Below are positions 18,565 to 29,189 of a stretch of 37,847 bases of DNA, one piece after another. A program made the position numbers and the translations under genes. The number at the start of each line of letters is the position of its first letter. The stretch's first letter is position 1. Source of the DNA: Multifurca ochricompacta (taxonomy: Eukaryota; Basidiomycota; Agaricomycetes; Russulales; Russulaceae); NCBI GenBank assembly GCA_022496185.1, contig WTXG01000316.1:1-37847 (forward strand). Reading direction: 5' to 3'. Below the pieces are notes generated by a model. It did no database searches, was not told where the DNA came from, and was given only the letters and a program-made list of their open reading frames with translations.

Positions 18565-21500
18565 TGTTTTCTCTGGCTCTTTATCTGCCTCTGGGTGGCG
18601 TCTATAGAAGTCTTCGATGAGTTTGGGTGCAAAGACATCCGCAGCAGGTTCCCACGAGCTGTTGGCATCTGGGAATCCCTTCCATTTGATCAAATAATGG
18701 AGCTTCCGATTTCGTCCTCGACCCTTCCATTTCGTGTCGGCAATACGTTCTACTTCCCACTCCGGTTCTCCGTCAACGAGGTCAGGAGGGGGTCTGGGAA
18801 AGTTCTGTCCGTGAATAGCAGTTTCTTTGTACGGCGTTAGAAGATTGGCATGGAAGACGGGATGTATCTTCCAGGTGGTGGGCAACGTAAGCTTGTATGT
18901 AACGTCTGAGAGCTTCTGTGCAATTACGAAGGGGCCATGGCATCTGGGAGCTAATTTTGCCGTTGGGTGTGACGTATGGATATTGCACCCTTCTAACCAG
19001 ACTTGATCTCCGACCTGGTAGGGCGTAAACTTAGTGGGCTTCTCAGTCAGGGTCCTTTGCACCTTCTGAAGGTTTCTGTTGGCCGATTCCCATATTTCCT
19101 CCCATTGGCCGATACGCTGTGTCACAGATGGTACATTCGTGGGTTTGTCTGTCCATGTGGTACGAGGGTCCCACCCCATAATAAGAGAGAAGGGGGTGGC
19201 CTTCGTTGTTCCATTTGGCCAGCTATTGTGCGCGAACTCAGCTGTTGCCAGCCACTCTGCCCAGTCGTTCTGCCGTTCATTACACCAAAATTGGAGGTAT
19301 TGTTCCAGCCATTGATTTGTTCGTTCTGACTGTCCATCCGTCTGGGGGTGATATGCGGTGGATATGTTCTGCTGAATATCAAGACGTTTACAGAGTGCTC
19401 GGGCAAATAGGGAGGCGAATCGCAGGTCTCGGTCGGAGATAATCTTCTGCGGCAGTCCATAGTGTCAATAGATGTGGTCTAGGTATAGTTTCGCAACTCC
19501 TTCCACTGATATTGTTTCATTGCAGGGGATGAAGAGGGCAGCTTTCGAATAGTCGTGGTCCGTAATGGTGAGTATTGAGTTGTATCCTTGCAACTGAGGA
19601 AGTTTAACAATGAAATCCATGGCGATGGTCTGGAAGGGAGCTGTTGCAATTGGCGTAATGGGTGAAAGTGCCGGTGGTCTTGGGTGAGTGTTTACTTTGT
19701 TTGCCTGGCATTCTGCACATCCTTTGACATATGCTTCAACATCCTTTTTCATGTTTGGCCACCAGTAATCTCGTTTGGCAAGGGCGTAGGTATTTGCGAT
19801 GCCGGGGTGTCCTGCAGAGGGAAGGTCATGGTGAAAATGAATCACCCCCCTCTTAATGTTGTCGCCACCGGTGACAACCAATCGATCGCCGTCCTTCCAC
19901 CAGAGGCCGTTTTTCATTTTTATGTTATGCAGCTCTGCCCAGGATTTGCACAGTTCCTGGTTCATATTCTGCGTTACTTGGGCCCATAGATCCATGTCAT
20001 GGAGGCTAACAACGGCGGTTTTTGCGAAGACATCTTCTGGTAAGACAACAATATTATCATTGTCGTTTTCCCCTTCATCTCGTCCAGTTGGTCTAGACAG
20101 GGCATCAGCTCATGCATTACGAGCTCCAGGTAAGTGTTTGAGCGTGAAGTTGTACTCTTTGAGCTCTAAGACTTCTCGTGCTATTCATCGGCTGATCTTG
20201 TGCGGTTCTCTCCAGTATAAAAGGTTGGAGTGGTCTGTATAAATGATGGTTTTGTGCGGGGATCCAGCCAAGTATGGTCGCCAATGTCGTAACGCTTTTA
20301 CGATAGCCAATAGTTCTCTGTCCCAAATGTCATAATTCCTTTCCGCCAATGAGAACGTTTCCGAGTAAAATGCGACAGGATGAAGAATTCCTTTGGTATC
20401 TCTTTGTGATAAGACTGCGCCGTTGGCATACATGGAAGCATCAACCTCTAGTTCAAAGGGGTTGGCCAGGTCAGGTTGGATAAGGACTGGCTCAGAACTG
20501 ATAATTGCTTTTATTTGGTCGAATGCATGCTGTTGTGGTTCGTCCCAGTGCCATGGCACATCCTTTTTCAGCAAGTCATTGAGTGGTCAGGCGATGGCTG
20601 AGAATCCTTTGACAAAACGTCGGTAGAAGTTGCAGAATCCAATGAATGATCTGACGTCCTTGGTACACTGGGGAGCGGCCCACTCTCGAATGCCTTGCAC
20701 TTTTACAGGGTCCATGCGCACTTGCCCTCCTTCCAGGATAACACCCAGGTATTCGATGGTCTTTTGTTTGAAAGAACATTTGGCAGGTTTCAAATAGAGG
20801 TCGTGTTTTGCTAGGATCTCTAGTACCTCGTGAACTCGGGTTCGGTGATGGTGAATATCGTTTTTCGTGGCTACCAGGATATCATCCATATATACTATGA
20901 CCTCTTCTGTGAGGATTAGGTCTCGGAAAATGTGGTTCATCATGGCCTGGAAGGTCGCCGGTGAGTTCGTTAAGCCAAAGAACATAATGTTGGGTTTGAA
21001 GAGTCCTTGATTGGTCTTGAAGGCGGCTTTGGGCTGATCGCCTTCTCAGATGCGAATGTTATTGTATCCCCAATGAACATCCATTTTTGAAAACAGGGCT
21101 TTATCACGCATTTTGTCGATAATCTCTGAGATGAGAGGAAGCAGATAGTTATTTTTCACTGTGAGTTCGTTAATCCATCTGTAATCCTGTACCGGTCGCA
21201 GTTTCCCGTCCTTCTTTTTAATGAAAAAGAAGGGTGATGCATAAGGTGAGTTGGAAGGTTGTATGTATCCTTTTGCCAGGTGTTCCTCCAGGAAGGTAGA
21301 AAGCGCCTCCTTCTCCGGCTGTGATAGGGGATAAATTTTACAGTCTACTGATCGCGGGGCATCCGGGATGAAGTCAATAGCATGGTCCCAAGGTCGAGAG
21401 GGAGGGAAGCGTTGTGATTCTTCCTCTGAGAAGACCTTCCAATGTCGGTGATATTCTGCAGGGACTACTTCTTCAAATGTTCTTTCCGGGTTCTTCTGTG

Positions 21501-22086
21501 CCTCTGCCTGGGCCAGTTCCGATGCTTTCGTAACATAACAATACACCTGATCCACAGGTTCTATGTCACTCCAGGTGACGGCCGATCCCATGACAATAGC
21601 ATGGGTGAGAGGGTGTCGTGCGGCGTAATCGTATCCTAGGGACGTGATGATGACTGGGTAGAAATCTTTATCCATGGTGGCCTCCGCCCAGTTGATCTTA
21701 GGCTCGAATGCTGCCAGCCATGGGTATCCTAGAACCATGTCTTCCTCTCCTAGATCCGTGATGAGGAAGCGAAGTTGCTTTGTTTGTTCCCCAACCTGTA
21801 CTTCTAAATCACAGCAATGTGTGATTTTCCCAGCTTTGTTAGCTGTCCCATCTATGTTCCAAATGTTTTTCTCCTGGGGGAGTAACTGTGTCCCCAGTCC
21901 TAGCGTCCTCTGGAGTCGTTGGCTAATGAAGTTGTCTGTAGCTCCAGAGTTGATTAATATCCGTCTGTCGGCCGTCTTCTGTTTGGTTTCAAAATGTACT
22001 GGTATTTTTAACGATTTGAAACGACTAGTGTACACAGAAGTTACATGGAGTGCTCTTGCCCAGGCCGATGGGGTCAAGCCGATCAA
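18565..22086 (-). pseudogene. pol: Element B pol: protease, RT, RNase H, integrase, chromodomain
   Basis: One frame with TGA stops at 21046-21048, 20587-20589, 20185-20187, 20110-20112 and 19465-19467. Protease reads INSGATDNFI where VDSGATDNFI is expected: the catalytic Asp is Asn at 21949-21951. RT has YMDD at 20881-20892; RNase H has VDASMYANGAVLS and YTDHSNLLYW. Integrase has its HHCC finger (SAGHPGIANTYALAKRDYWW, CAECQ) and the triad in AMDFIVKLP, ISDRDLRF and HPQTDGQSERT. A chromodomain follows (YLIKWKGFPDANSSWEPAAD). The start overlaps the gag stop in the -1 frame. The frame continues into the extension at 17326-18564, giving about 1,586 residues in all. Confidence 0.93.
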
Positions 22087-23612
22087 AAATCCTTCTGGCC
22101 AAAGGCCTTGTCAACGATTAAGGTGCGTACTGCCTCATCTTCGTTCATCATATGTTCCCAGATAGCTGCCGCTTTCTGTTCTTTGGTCTTCAGGGCAGTT
22201 ACTGGGTTTTCTTTTACTGGGGCGGGTAGGTTCTGGATTGGCAGTGTCGTGGTAGCAGTGGCTACTGTTGCTTCAGCAGCATGAACTGTTTTCTTTGGGC
22301 AGAATCGTGACATGTGCCCTTGTGCTTGGCAGTGAAAGCAGCGCCCTTCCTTCATAAGGTTTTTCTTTTCATTGTCGGTAAGGGCTGCACAGGCCTTGGT
22401 ACGGTCGGCTGATGTGTCCATAGCGTTGGGGTCTCGAGGATGGGTAGGCTTTACCCCAAACGCTGCCTTCCACTGATCGCGGGTTTTACCCTTCTTCGTA
22501 TCCACTCCAAATCGTGTTTGGAAGTCTAGATAGTCCTGCTGCTGTGTTCTGGCAGCACTCGTCCACTGGCTCCATGATTCGGGGTGATGGAACTGGATGA
22601 TGTTTTTCACCAGGGGGTTGGGCAACCCCTGGGAGAAGAGGTCAAGCGTCGCCTCTTTGTTTACATCGTACCCCGCTCTCTTGGCCAGGTTGCGAAATCT
22701 GGCTACATAGCCATCTAAGTCCCCTCTCTCCATTTTCAGGGACTTCAATTCTCTGGCAGCCTTCTGTTTGGCCTGCCCATCTGTGAAGGCGTCTTTAAAT
22801 CTTTGCGCCACTACAACCCACAGATCCTCGTCTGTGGTTCTGGTTCCAGCTGTAACTCTGTCATTCAGCCATTCGATCTGCTCCATTGTCCAATCATTGA
22901 CGGAATCCCCTCTGATAAGTGAGAGGAAGAGGTTGGTTCATTGGAAGGGGTTTACGATCTGTGGGACATCATGATTGAAATTTTTAAACGTCTCGAACTC
23001 GAGCATGAACTTCTTGCTCTGTGATTGGTCACCAGTGAATGTTGTCGGCAGGACCCCCGTAAGGCGTCCTGATGGAGGGGGAAGGTTCGGGGCAGGGACA
23101 ACTGGAGCGGGGTCGGGTAACTGTGCAGCGATGGTCGACATCGTAGGGTAGGTGATGGTTGGGGTGTCTGAGGTTTGTCGTGTAATCTGGGGAGAGACTA
23201 AAGCAGATGTTCTGAACGTAGTACTCTCTGGTGCAACTGTCTGAGCCATAAAACTAGTGGCTATGACTTGTGCATCTTCGCTGCCTTCTTCGATATATTC
23301 TTCTGGTTCTGAATCTGTGACAATGGCCAGAGGATTTTCTCTCCAGGGTCCTAGGCCGTACTCTGGTGGGGCGGGTCCTGTGGTAACCCAGGAACGGTGG
23401 CTTCTAGAGTAATGGATACGGTACCAGACCCTCTTCTGTTCGTCGTATTCAACTGGCTGGTACTGATTGTCGTGATAGACGTAGTATCCAAACTCGGTTT
23501 CAAAATCTTTCCAGACGGCAGAGCCAAGGACTTGTTGTGAAAGATTATCCTCGTCTCGGCGGTCGATGAGTTCTTCGTTGTGCAAGGTCTGACTGCGGCT
23601 GGATGAAGCCAC
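22083..23612 (-). pseudogene. gag: Element B gag
   Basis: Gag of about 510 codons with one in-frame TGA at 22938-22940, at a Trp in element A. It starts MASSSRSQTLHNEEL at 23612, about 20 bp after the primer-binding site. It has an N-terminal aromatic block (FGYYVYHDNQYQPVEYDEQK), a linker with PDPAPVVPAPNLPPPSG, a capsid core (GDLDGYVARFRNLAKRAGYD; LFSQGLPNPLVKNIIQFHHP), and a CCHC knuckle CFHCQAQGHMSRFC near 22309-22350. It ends KDF then TGA at 22083-22085. The N-terminal aromatic block is shared with A and not recognised. Expected to form the capsid and bind element RNA. Confidence 0.9.
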
Positions 23613-23621
23613 GGTGGGGAG

Positions 23622-23634
23622 AGACTTGACTTAA
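23622..23634 (-). promoter_or_regulatory. Element B primer-binding site, self-priming type
   Basis: Minus strand: TT, then AAGTCAAGTCT (23632-23622), directly after the 5' LTR. It is an exact complement of AGACTTGACTT in the 3' LTR (16939-16929). The 5' LTR copy (23871-23861) differs by one CpG transition. Confidence 0.78.
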
Positions 23635-24229
23635 TGTAACGCCTGGTGTGGGCGTTCGTCACAACGTGTGATGAGTCATGTAGCAGAACTACAGAGTCAG
23701 GTGTGCACTGTCTTTCAAGTACACGGAAGTCGAGTGAGAAGTCAACACAAAGGAGCTAATCCCTTAGTGTTGGTGAGCGGACAAGTGCCAGAAGCACTGA
23801 GACGATTCAAGAGTCGGGTCTTAGGAATCACCCAGAAGGTAATGCACCAAGTCGATTAAGAAGTCGAGTCTAAGGCATACAGGCTATCTAGGCAGGCCTT
23901 ATATACGTAATAGAGATCGGAGTCTGAATCAGAGTACCGTACTTGGCGTATCAACGAAATCGTAATATACCCAAAGGGGGAACGGAGTCAGGTGGGCCAG
24001 GTGCGAATATTTGTAGACGAATCTGGTATAGTCGCGATTCTGGTGGGAAAATACATAAGCATTCTGATGTAAGGTATGAGTCATAGATAAGCACAGCATG
24101 AGTCAGAGATAAGGGACAAACAGGGACAAAGCCAGTCACAACACAGTCAACAAAGAAGATCAACACGTCCCAACAGCGAGTCACATGATGGAGAAAGGAA
24201 AACAAGACAACACGGTGGGGTTTGTAACA
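23635..24229 (-). repeat. Element B 5' LTR
   Basis: 595 bp from TGTAACGCCTGG to TTTGTAACA. Over its middle it is nearly identical to 16703-17294, but the outermost 190 bp (24040-24229) carry many substitutions and small indels relative to 17106-17294, which is unexpected for the two LTRs of one insertion. Confidence 0.93.
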
Positions 24230-24345
24230 CGCTGCGACTTGCAGGGCTTGAATAATCCTGTCTTGACCCTTGATATCTTGGCTACAGAGCTTGATCCTCC
24301 TTGACACGAACTGACCCTGTACACAGCTAGCACCTGGCTGTGACA
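24230..24345 (+). repeat. Element E 5' LTR, right part
   Basis: CGCTG duplication (24230-24234) then the last 111 bp of the LTR of E, ending CACCTGGCTGTGACA, as in F and G. Confidence 0.85.
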
Positions 24346-24359
24346 TTAGAACAGACTTA
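24346..24359 (+). promoter_or_regulatory. Element E primer-binding site, self-priming type
   Basis: TT, then AGAACAGACTTA (24348-24359), a perfect 12-nt complement of TAAGTCTGTTCT in the LTR of E (16544-16555). It is the same site as in C. Confidence 0.8.
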
Positions 24360-24401
24360 CAGACTTCACAGAAAACAGAACCACTTACCCGAAACCACAA
24401 G

Positions 24402-25169
24402 GTGACCGACGACGCATCCCCTTGCACAAACCCAGAACAATCACGTCGTACTCAGCACACGAACCCCAGACCCCTTCGACCTCCTCGGCCTCCTCAACAG
24501 ACGACGAATCCCTCGACTACCAGTCACCAGAATGAAACCTACCAGAACAGTCAGCCAGACAAAGATTTGGAGACGTACCATTCGAAAACCGAAATTGCTT
24601 TGCATTACTCGCAAGCAATTCCCCTGCCAAAAGCCCCCAAACCGAAACCCCCACAGCACCTCTCCCATCCAGACCTCCACCCCCTTTTGAAGAAATGGCT
24701 ACTATCACACTTACCGAACCAGGACGAACACATAACCAACTTAGCCACCCCACAAGACAACCAAAGAACGATCCTCCCAATTTAGGAGGCCCACCAGGAG
24801 GAAGTCCAGGAGGACACTCTGGAGGGAATCCAAGCAGGCACTCAGGAGGAAACCCAGGGGGGAACCCTGGAGGGAATCCAAGCAGGCACTCAGGAGGAAA
24901 CCCAGGGGGGAACCCTGGAGGGAATCCAGGAGGAGACCCTGGAGGGAATCCGGGAGGAAACCCCCAGGGAGCCCCCATCCCGATGCCACAGGGAGGACGC
25001 ATGGAAGGGGCCCCTCCCTCCTACTTTGATGGCGACAGGGCCCATGCGAAATGATGGTTCACCTTGCTCAAACTCCACTTTGCCCTTAATGCGTTTGTGC
25101 CCCTAGTCCAGAACGAGCACTCCAAGGTGGCCTATGTGTTAGGAATAATTCGTGGTCCAAAAGTCGATC
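24402..25169 (+). pseudogene. gag: Element E gag, N-terminal part
   Basis: N-terminal gag of the C/E family, in two phases as the sequence stands. One phase encodes a Ser/Thr/Pro-rich start and then NLPEQSARQRFGDVPFENRN, matching NLIDRSVRQELDDVPPEFRN of C; a TGA stands just before it. It continues through MATITLTEPGRTHNQLSHP, a Gly-Asn-Pro repeat tract, and GAPPSYFDGDRAHAK, stopped by TGA at 25052-25054. It resumes WFTLLKLHF and VAYVLGIIRGPKVD, where LTR F interrupts at 25170. The match to C (PPPFFDGDRD; YVLGLIRGPKID) is clear. The alternative long frame beginning at 24402 is probably a phase shadow. Confidence 0.78.
24780..24965 (+). repeat. Gly/Asn/Pro-coding minisatellite in E gag
   Basis: A 48-bp unit occurs twice in tandem (24821-24868 and 24869-24916), flanked by shorter derivatives built on GGAGGGAATCC or GGAGGAAACCC. 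It codes for repeated GGNPGGNP and SRHSGG. C has no comparable tract at this place, only DPENPERGPPDWNPGGDPEG. Confidence 0.88.
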
Positions 25170-25747
25170 TGTGACGGTTTAAATTTCCTCTTATTTTTGT
25201 CTGACTAGTGAATGACTATATGACTTATATCAGCTAATCTATCTAACTAGATTAACTGACTGTACACTATAGAGGGCATAACCCCTCTGTTGCTTACTTA
25301 TACATTGATCTAGCCCCTCCTCTACATTTACATGACGAAGTATGACATAGTTATGAGATCACTGTGACACAGCATGATATCATTCCATTGCACATACCTG
25401 CTTACTTTACTGGCTAGACCCTTGTCTCTGATAGTAGCTCAGTTGTATTTAAACCTGCTTAAGTCCTAGAGAACAGACCTTAAGTCTGTTCTCCTGTGCC
25501 AATACAGGTGTTTCATTTGACTCACTAAACGATTCCCCTTGAACCCTCTTAAGTCGCGACTTAGAGGGACTTCGAACCCCAGTGACTTGTGACAGGACTT
25601 AGTGTCGCTGTTCGATCCCGCATCTCGCGTGCGCCCCTCTATTTCGTGTGGGCTTGACTCGACTCGACTGTGACCTTGACTCTGACCTAGCCACCTTGAA
25701 CCCGGACGATTCTCTGGTTTTGACACAGCACGCACCTGGCTGTGACA
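25170..25747 (+). mobile_element. Solo LTR F (C/E family)
   Basis: 578 bp from TGTGACGGTTTAAAT to CACCTGGCTGTGACA, with a perfect duplication CGATC at 25165-25169 and 25748-25752. TATTTAAA at 25446-25453 is followed 35 nt later by TAAGTCTGTTCT (25481-25492). The surrounding GAGAACAGACCTTAAGTC and its mate form a near-perfect palindrome across the predicted start. Confidence 0.95.
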
Positions 25748-26561
25748 CGATCAATGGGTTGAGGAACAAGTATATTGGCTGGCCAACATCAACGCAGGAC
25801 GAATCGGAGTTGTAAATGTGTGGGAAACATTCCGGCAAACATTCCTTGCTGCATGGACAGATGTCGTAGCAGGACAAAAGGCACTACAGGCGCTTGAGAA
25901 ATTACAAATGAAGGAGGGAAACATTGATGACTATATCGCTGAATTCCATGACTTAGCCATTCAGGCCGGACTACACATTGACGACACAGCCACACAACAA
26001 TACTTCTATCGCGGCTTACCAACCCAATTGGTCACGACAATGCTGACTCAAGATCAGCCAGAAAATTTTGAAGAAGCATCAACATCCGCCCAACATCACC
26101 ACGCAAATTGGGTTTTTATGAAAAGCCTAACGAAGAATAAAACAGCCACCTCTCTGTCACCTTGGGGAAATAAGTTCACGTTCTATCGCAAAAAGGACCC
26201 AAATGCGATGGATGTGGATGTTATCAGGAAAGCAACTACCACGGAAGAAAAGGAACAATACAGAAAGGAGGGATGGTGCTTTGAGTGTGGGCGACGAGGA
26301 CACTTGGTCCAAGATTGCCCCAATAGAAAATTCCAATCGAGTCCAAGTAACTCAGCCCGGACTGCCACCATCTCGGAAGCACCACCCATGACTGTGGCAG
26401 TACCCAGTGGATCTAATGGGACATCTGCAACTTCCCCAGTATCGGCCACTCCTACCATCAGCATGTCAACACTCGCAATGGTCCTAAAGACAATGACAGA
26501 TGAGCAACGTCTCGAACTACAAGATCAATTCAAAGGAAATGAGGATTTTTATATCACCTGA
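25748..26561 (+). pseudogene. gag: Element E gag, C-terminal part
   Basis: Resumes after LTR F at DQWVEEQVYWLANI and continues open for about 270 codons. The capsid core has NVWETFRQTFLAAWTD, NIDDYIAEFHDLAIQAGLHI and QQYFYRGLPTQLV, and a CCHC knuckle CFECGRRGHLVQDC lies at about 26278-26319. It ends GNEDFYIT then TGA at 26559-26561. The C-terminal motif MTDEQRLELQDQFKGNEDFY mirrors MTDDKRLALQNKFKGDEDFY of C. Only LTR F separates it from the N-terminal part; removing the insertion with one target copy would keep both parts on either side of the same codon. Expected capsid and RNA-binding protein. Confidence 0.9.
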
Positions 26562-29189
26562 ATGACGCAGCCTTCATTCGGGCTCTAGTCTCACACCATG
26601 TATTTAGATCACCACTCAAAGCAATGAAACTATTTGTTCCCTTACATGGAGTGAATCAAGAGGCCACAATAGAAGCACTGATTGATAGCGGTGCAACCAA
26701 GAACTTTATCAGCTACCGAACAGTAATTAAACATCAACTCCCCATAAAAAAATTAACTATCCCAAAGAAATTACAAAACGCGGATGGCTCTCCTAACGCC
26801 ACAAAGAAAATAGATCAATGTGTGGACCTCCTTATTACTATGGCAGGAGATACTCAGAAACATCAGTTCTATATAGCATCTATTGGATTAGATGACATGA
26901 TCCTAGGATATCCATGGTTCACAGCCAGCAACCCCAATATCAACTGGACCTCAGGACAACTAACGCAATCTATTTCCTTCACCGTACTAAGAGAACACAT
27001 CTGCTGCCTTAACATCGCACAGGAACTGGCCATCAAAGCAAAGGATAAAATGGAATGATCTTGGGATCAGATTGTGCCGCGGGAATACCATTGACATCGG
27101 AAAGTCTTCAGCGACGAAGAGGCACAATGATTCCCAGCCTCGCGGCCTTGGGATCATAAAATCGAGTTAAAATCAGATGCACCTGCTACCCTGGATTGCA
27201 AGATCTACCTGCTCGGACCAGGAGAACAAGATGCACTAAACAGTTTCCTGGAAGAACACTTGCAGAAGGGGTACATACAAGAATCAAAGTCCCCTTATGC
27301 CTCGCTATTTTTCTTTATCAAAAAGAAGGATGGGAAACTGTGACCGGTCCAAGACTACCGAAAACTAAATGACTGGACCATTCGGAATATGTATCCACTT
27401 CCGCTGATCCCCGAGCTAATTGATCGGGTTCGCGGAAGCACACTCTTCACAAAGATGGACATCCAATGGGGTTATAATAATGTTCAGATAGCACCGGAAG
27501 ATCGCTGGAAGGCAGCATTCAAAACAAATCACGGCCTCTATGAACCTAATGTCATGTTCTTTGGCTTGACGAACTCTCCCGCAACATTTCAAACAATGAT
27601 GAATGCAGAATTCCGAGAAGAATTAAACGAACACGACACCTCAGGAAGGGCTTGGTTCATGGTCTATATGGATGACATCCTGATCCATACTGACCAGAAC
27701 CTTCAGAATCACCGCGATAAAGTGCATCGCATCCTGGACAAACTTAGCAAACTAGATCTATACCTCAAACCAGAGAAGTGTTCATCCAAACAAACGCGTA
27801 TCAAATATCTCGGACTTATTCTGGAAGCTAACCAGGTACATATGGACCCAGTCAAAGTGGAGGGAGTTACTACCTGGAAAACGCCTACCACCATCAAGGA
27901 AGTCCGTTCGTTCCTTGGATTCTGCCAGTTCTATCATCACTTCATTCAGGGGTTCAGTAAGATCGCAGCGCCCCTAAACGCGCTTACTAGCGCAAAGAAT
28001 CCATGGCGATGGACGAGCCATGAGCAGAACACCTTTGACATGCTGAAGCAATGAGTCACCTCGCAACCGGTCCTTGCCCAACCCGACTTTGACAAACCCT
28101 TCATTGTAGACACAGACGCATCTGGATACGCTCTAGGTGCCACCCTCAGCCAAAAGGATCACGAAGACCGCCTCCATCCTGTGGCCTACTTGTCGAAAAC
28201 CCTAGATGCAACTCAAAGGAACTGGGACATTTATGATCGAGAACTGTTCGCCATTATAGTTGCTCTCCGATCTTGGCGTCAATATCTTTTGGGAGCAAAA
28301 CATAAAGTCCAAGTCCGTACGGATCACAATAATTTGCAATACTTTAAGGAACCCCAGAAACTTAACCGACGACAGGCCTGATGGCTCCAAGAGCTCGCCA
28401 ACTTTGACTTTTCATTGGAACACGTCCTGGGAAAATTACATACTGTCGCAGATATGCTCTCATGCCGACCTGACGCCAACCAGGGTGAAGATGACAACGA
28501 CGAAGTCACTGTTTTACCCACCAATCTATTTATCAATGCAATTTCCAATGCAAAACTTCCATTCCCCAAGGCACTAGCCAAATGCCACAAGATCCTTCAA
28601 CGGCATCACGACCATGTACTAGCGGGACACCTGGGGATAGATAAGACAACGCAGAAAGTCCAACAAGAATATTCAGGTACCGGCTTATGGGAATTCATAC
28701 AAGATTACGTCCGAGGATGTGCTAAATGTCAAGAAAATAAGCCGAAACTCACAAAGAAGGCCCCTTCTTTCCCGCTAGATGTACCAGCTTCCGCCGGTCC
28801 ATTTCAATACGTTGCTATGGATCTCATTACAGATATCCCACCATCAGGCAGATATGACACGGTGCTCACGATTGTCGATCAAGGATGCTCGAAATCCGTG
28901 AAATTTATCCCCTGCTTGAAAAACATTACTGGCGAAGGGATTGCCACACTCTACTACCGACATCTCTTCCCATTCTTTGGCGTCCCATGATGAGTTATCT
29001 CTGATCGCGATCCCCGATTCACGTCTCATTTCTCGTGCACGCTAGCAAAAGTCCTACACATTCAACAAAACCTGTCTACAGCGTTTCATCCTCAAACAGA
29101 CGGTTCGAGCGAACGGATGAATCTCTGGCTCGAACAATACCTACGTCTATGGCTTGGCGACGATCAGTACCAATGGCCCCATTACCTAC
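26562..29189 (+). pseudogene. pol: Element E pol: protease, RT, RNase H, integrase (truncated)
   Basis: Reads in the -1 frame relative to gag. Protease has IDSGATKNFI near 26680-26710 with its catalytic Asp. RT has YMDD at 27665-27676. RNase H has DTDASGYALGATLSQK, slightly altered, and TDHNNLQYF. Integrase has the HHCC finger (HVLAGHLGIDKTTQ; CAKCQENK) and the triad in AMDLITDIP, ISDRDPRF and HPQTDGSSER. It is then cut by copia2 at 29190, so the chromodomain is missing. In-frame TGA codons at 27056, 27092, 27128, 27341, 28052, 28379, 28988 and 28991 all stand at Arg positions of C. The gene is dead. Confidence 0.92.

Larger units (their letters stand above)
16703..24229 (-). mobile_element. 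Gypsy element B, with zinc-knuckle pol extension
   Basis: Complete 7,527-bp element with LTRs at 16703-17294 (592 bp) and 23635-24229 (595 bp), and a perfect duplication CGCTG at 16698-16702 and 24230-24234. It is inserted in the LTR of E. Order on the minus strand: self-priming site, gag, protease, RT, RNase H, integrase, chromodomain, then a 412-residue extension in the same frame, polypurine tract, LTR. Seven TGA stops occur along pol plus extension and one in gag. The outer 190 bp (U3) of the two LTRs differ far more than the rest. Confidence 0.95.
15732..29189 (+). mobile_element. Gypsy element E (C-related, plus strand), heavily interrupted
   Basis: Starts with a TGTGACG LTR at 15732, and runs through primer-binding site, gag and pol to the integrase catalytic core, where copia2 cuts it at 29190. 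Its proteins are close to those of C (EQKAF/EQNTF, SAKNPW, VHMDPVKVEGV). Insertions within it: Copia solo LTR 15866-16365, element B 16703-24229, solo LTR F 25170-25747. Eight in-frame TGA stops in pol all lie where C encodes Arg. Chromodomain and 3' LTR are beyond the window. Confidence 0.9.

Noticed and set aside
24695..25054. Collagen-like Gly-rich host protein
   Set aside because: Both sides match gag of element C (PPSYFDGDR; YVLGIIRGPK), so the Gly tract is an expansion inside gag.
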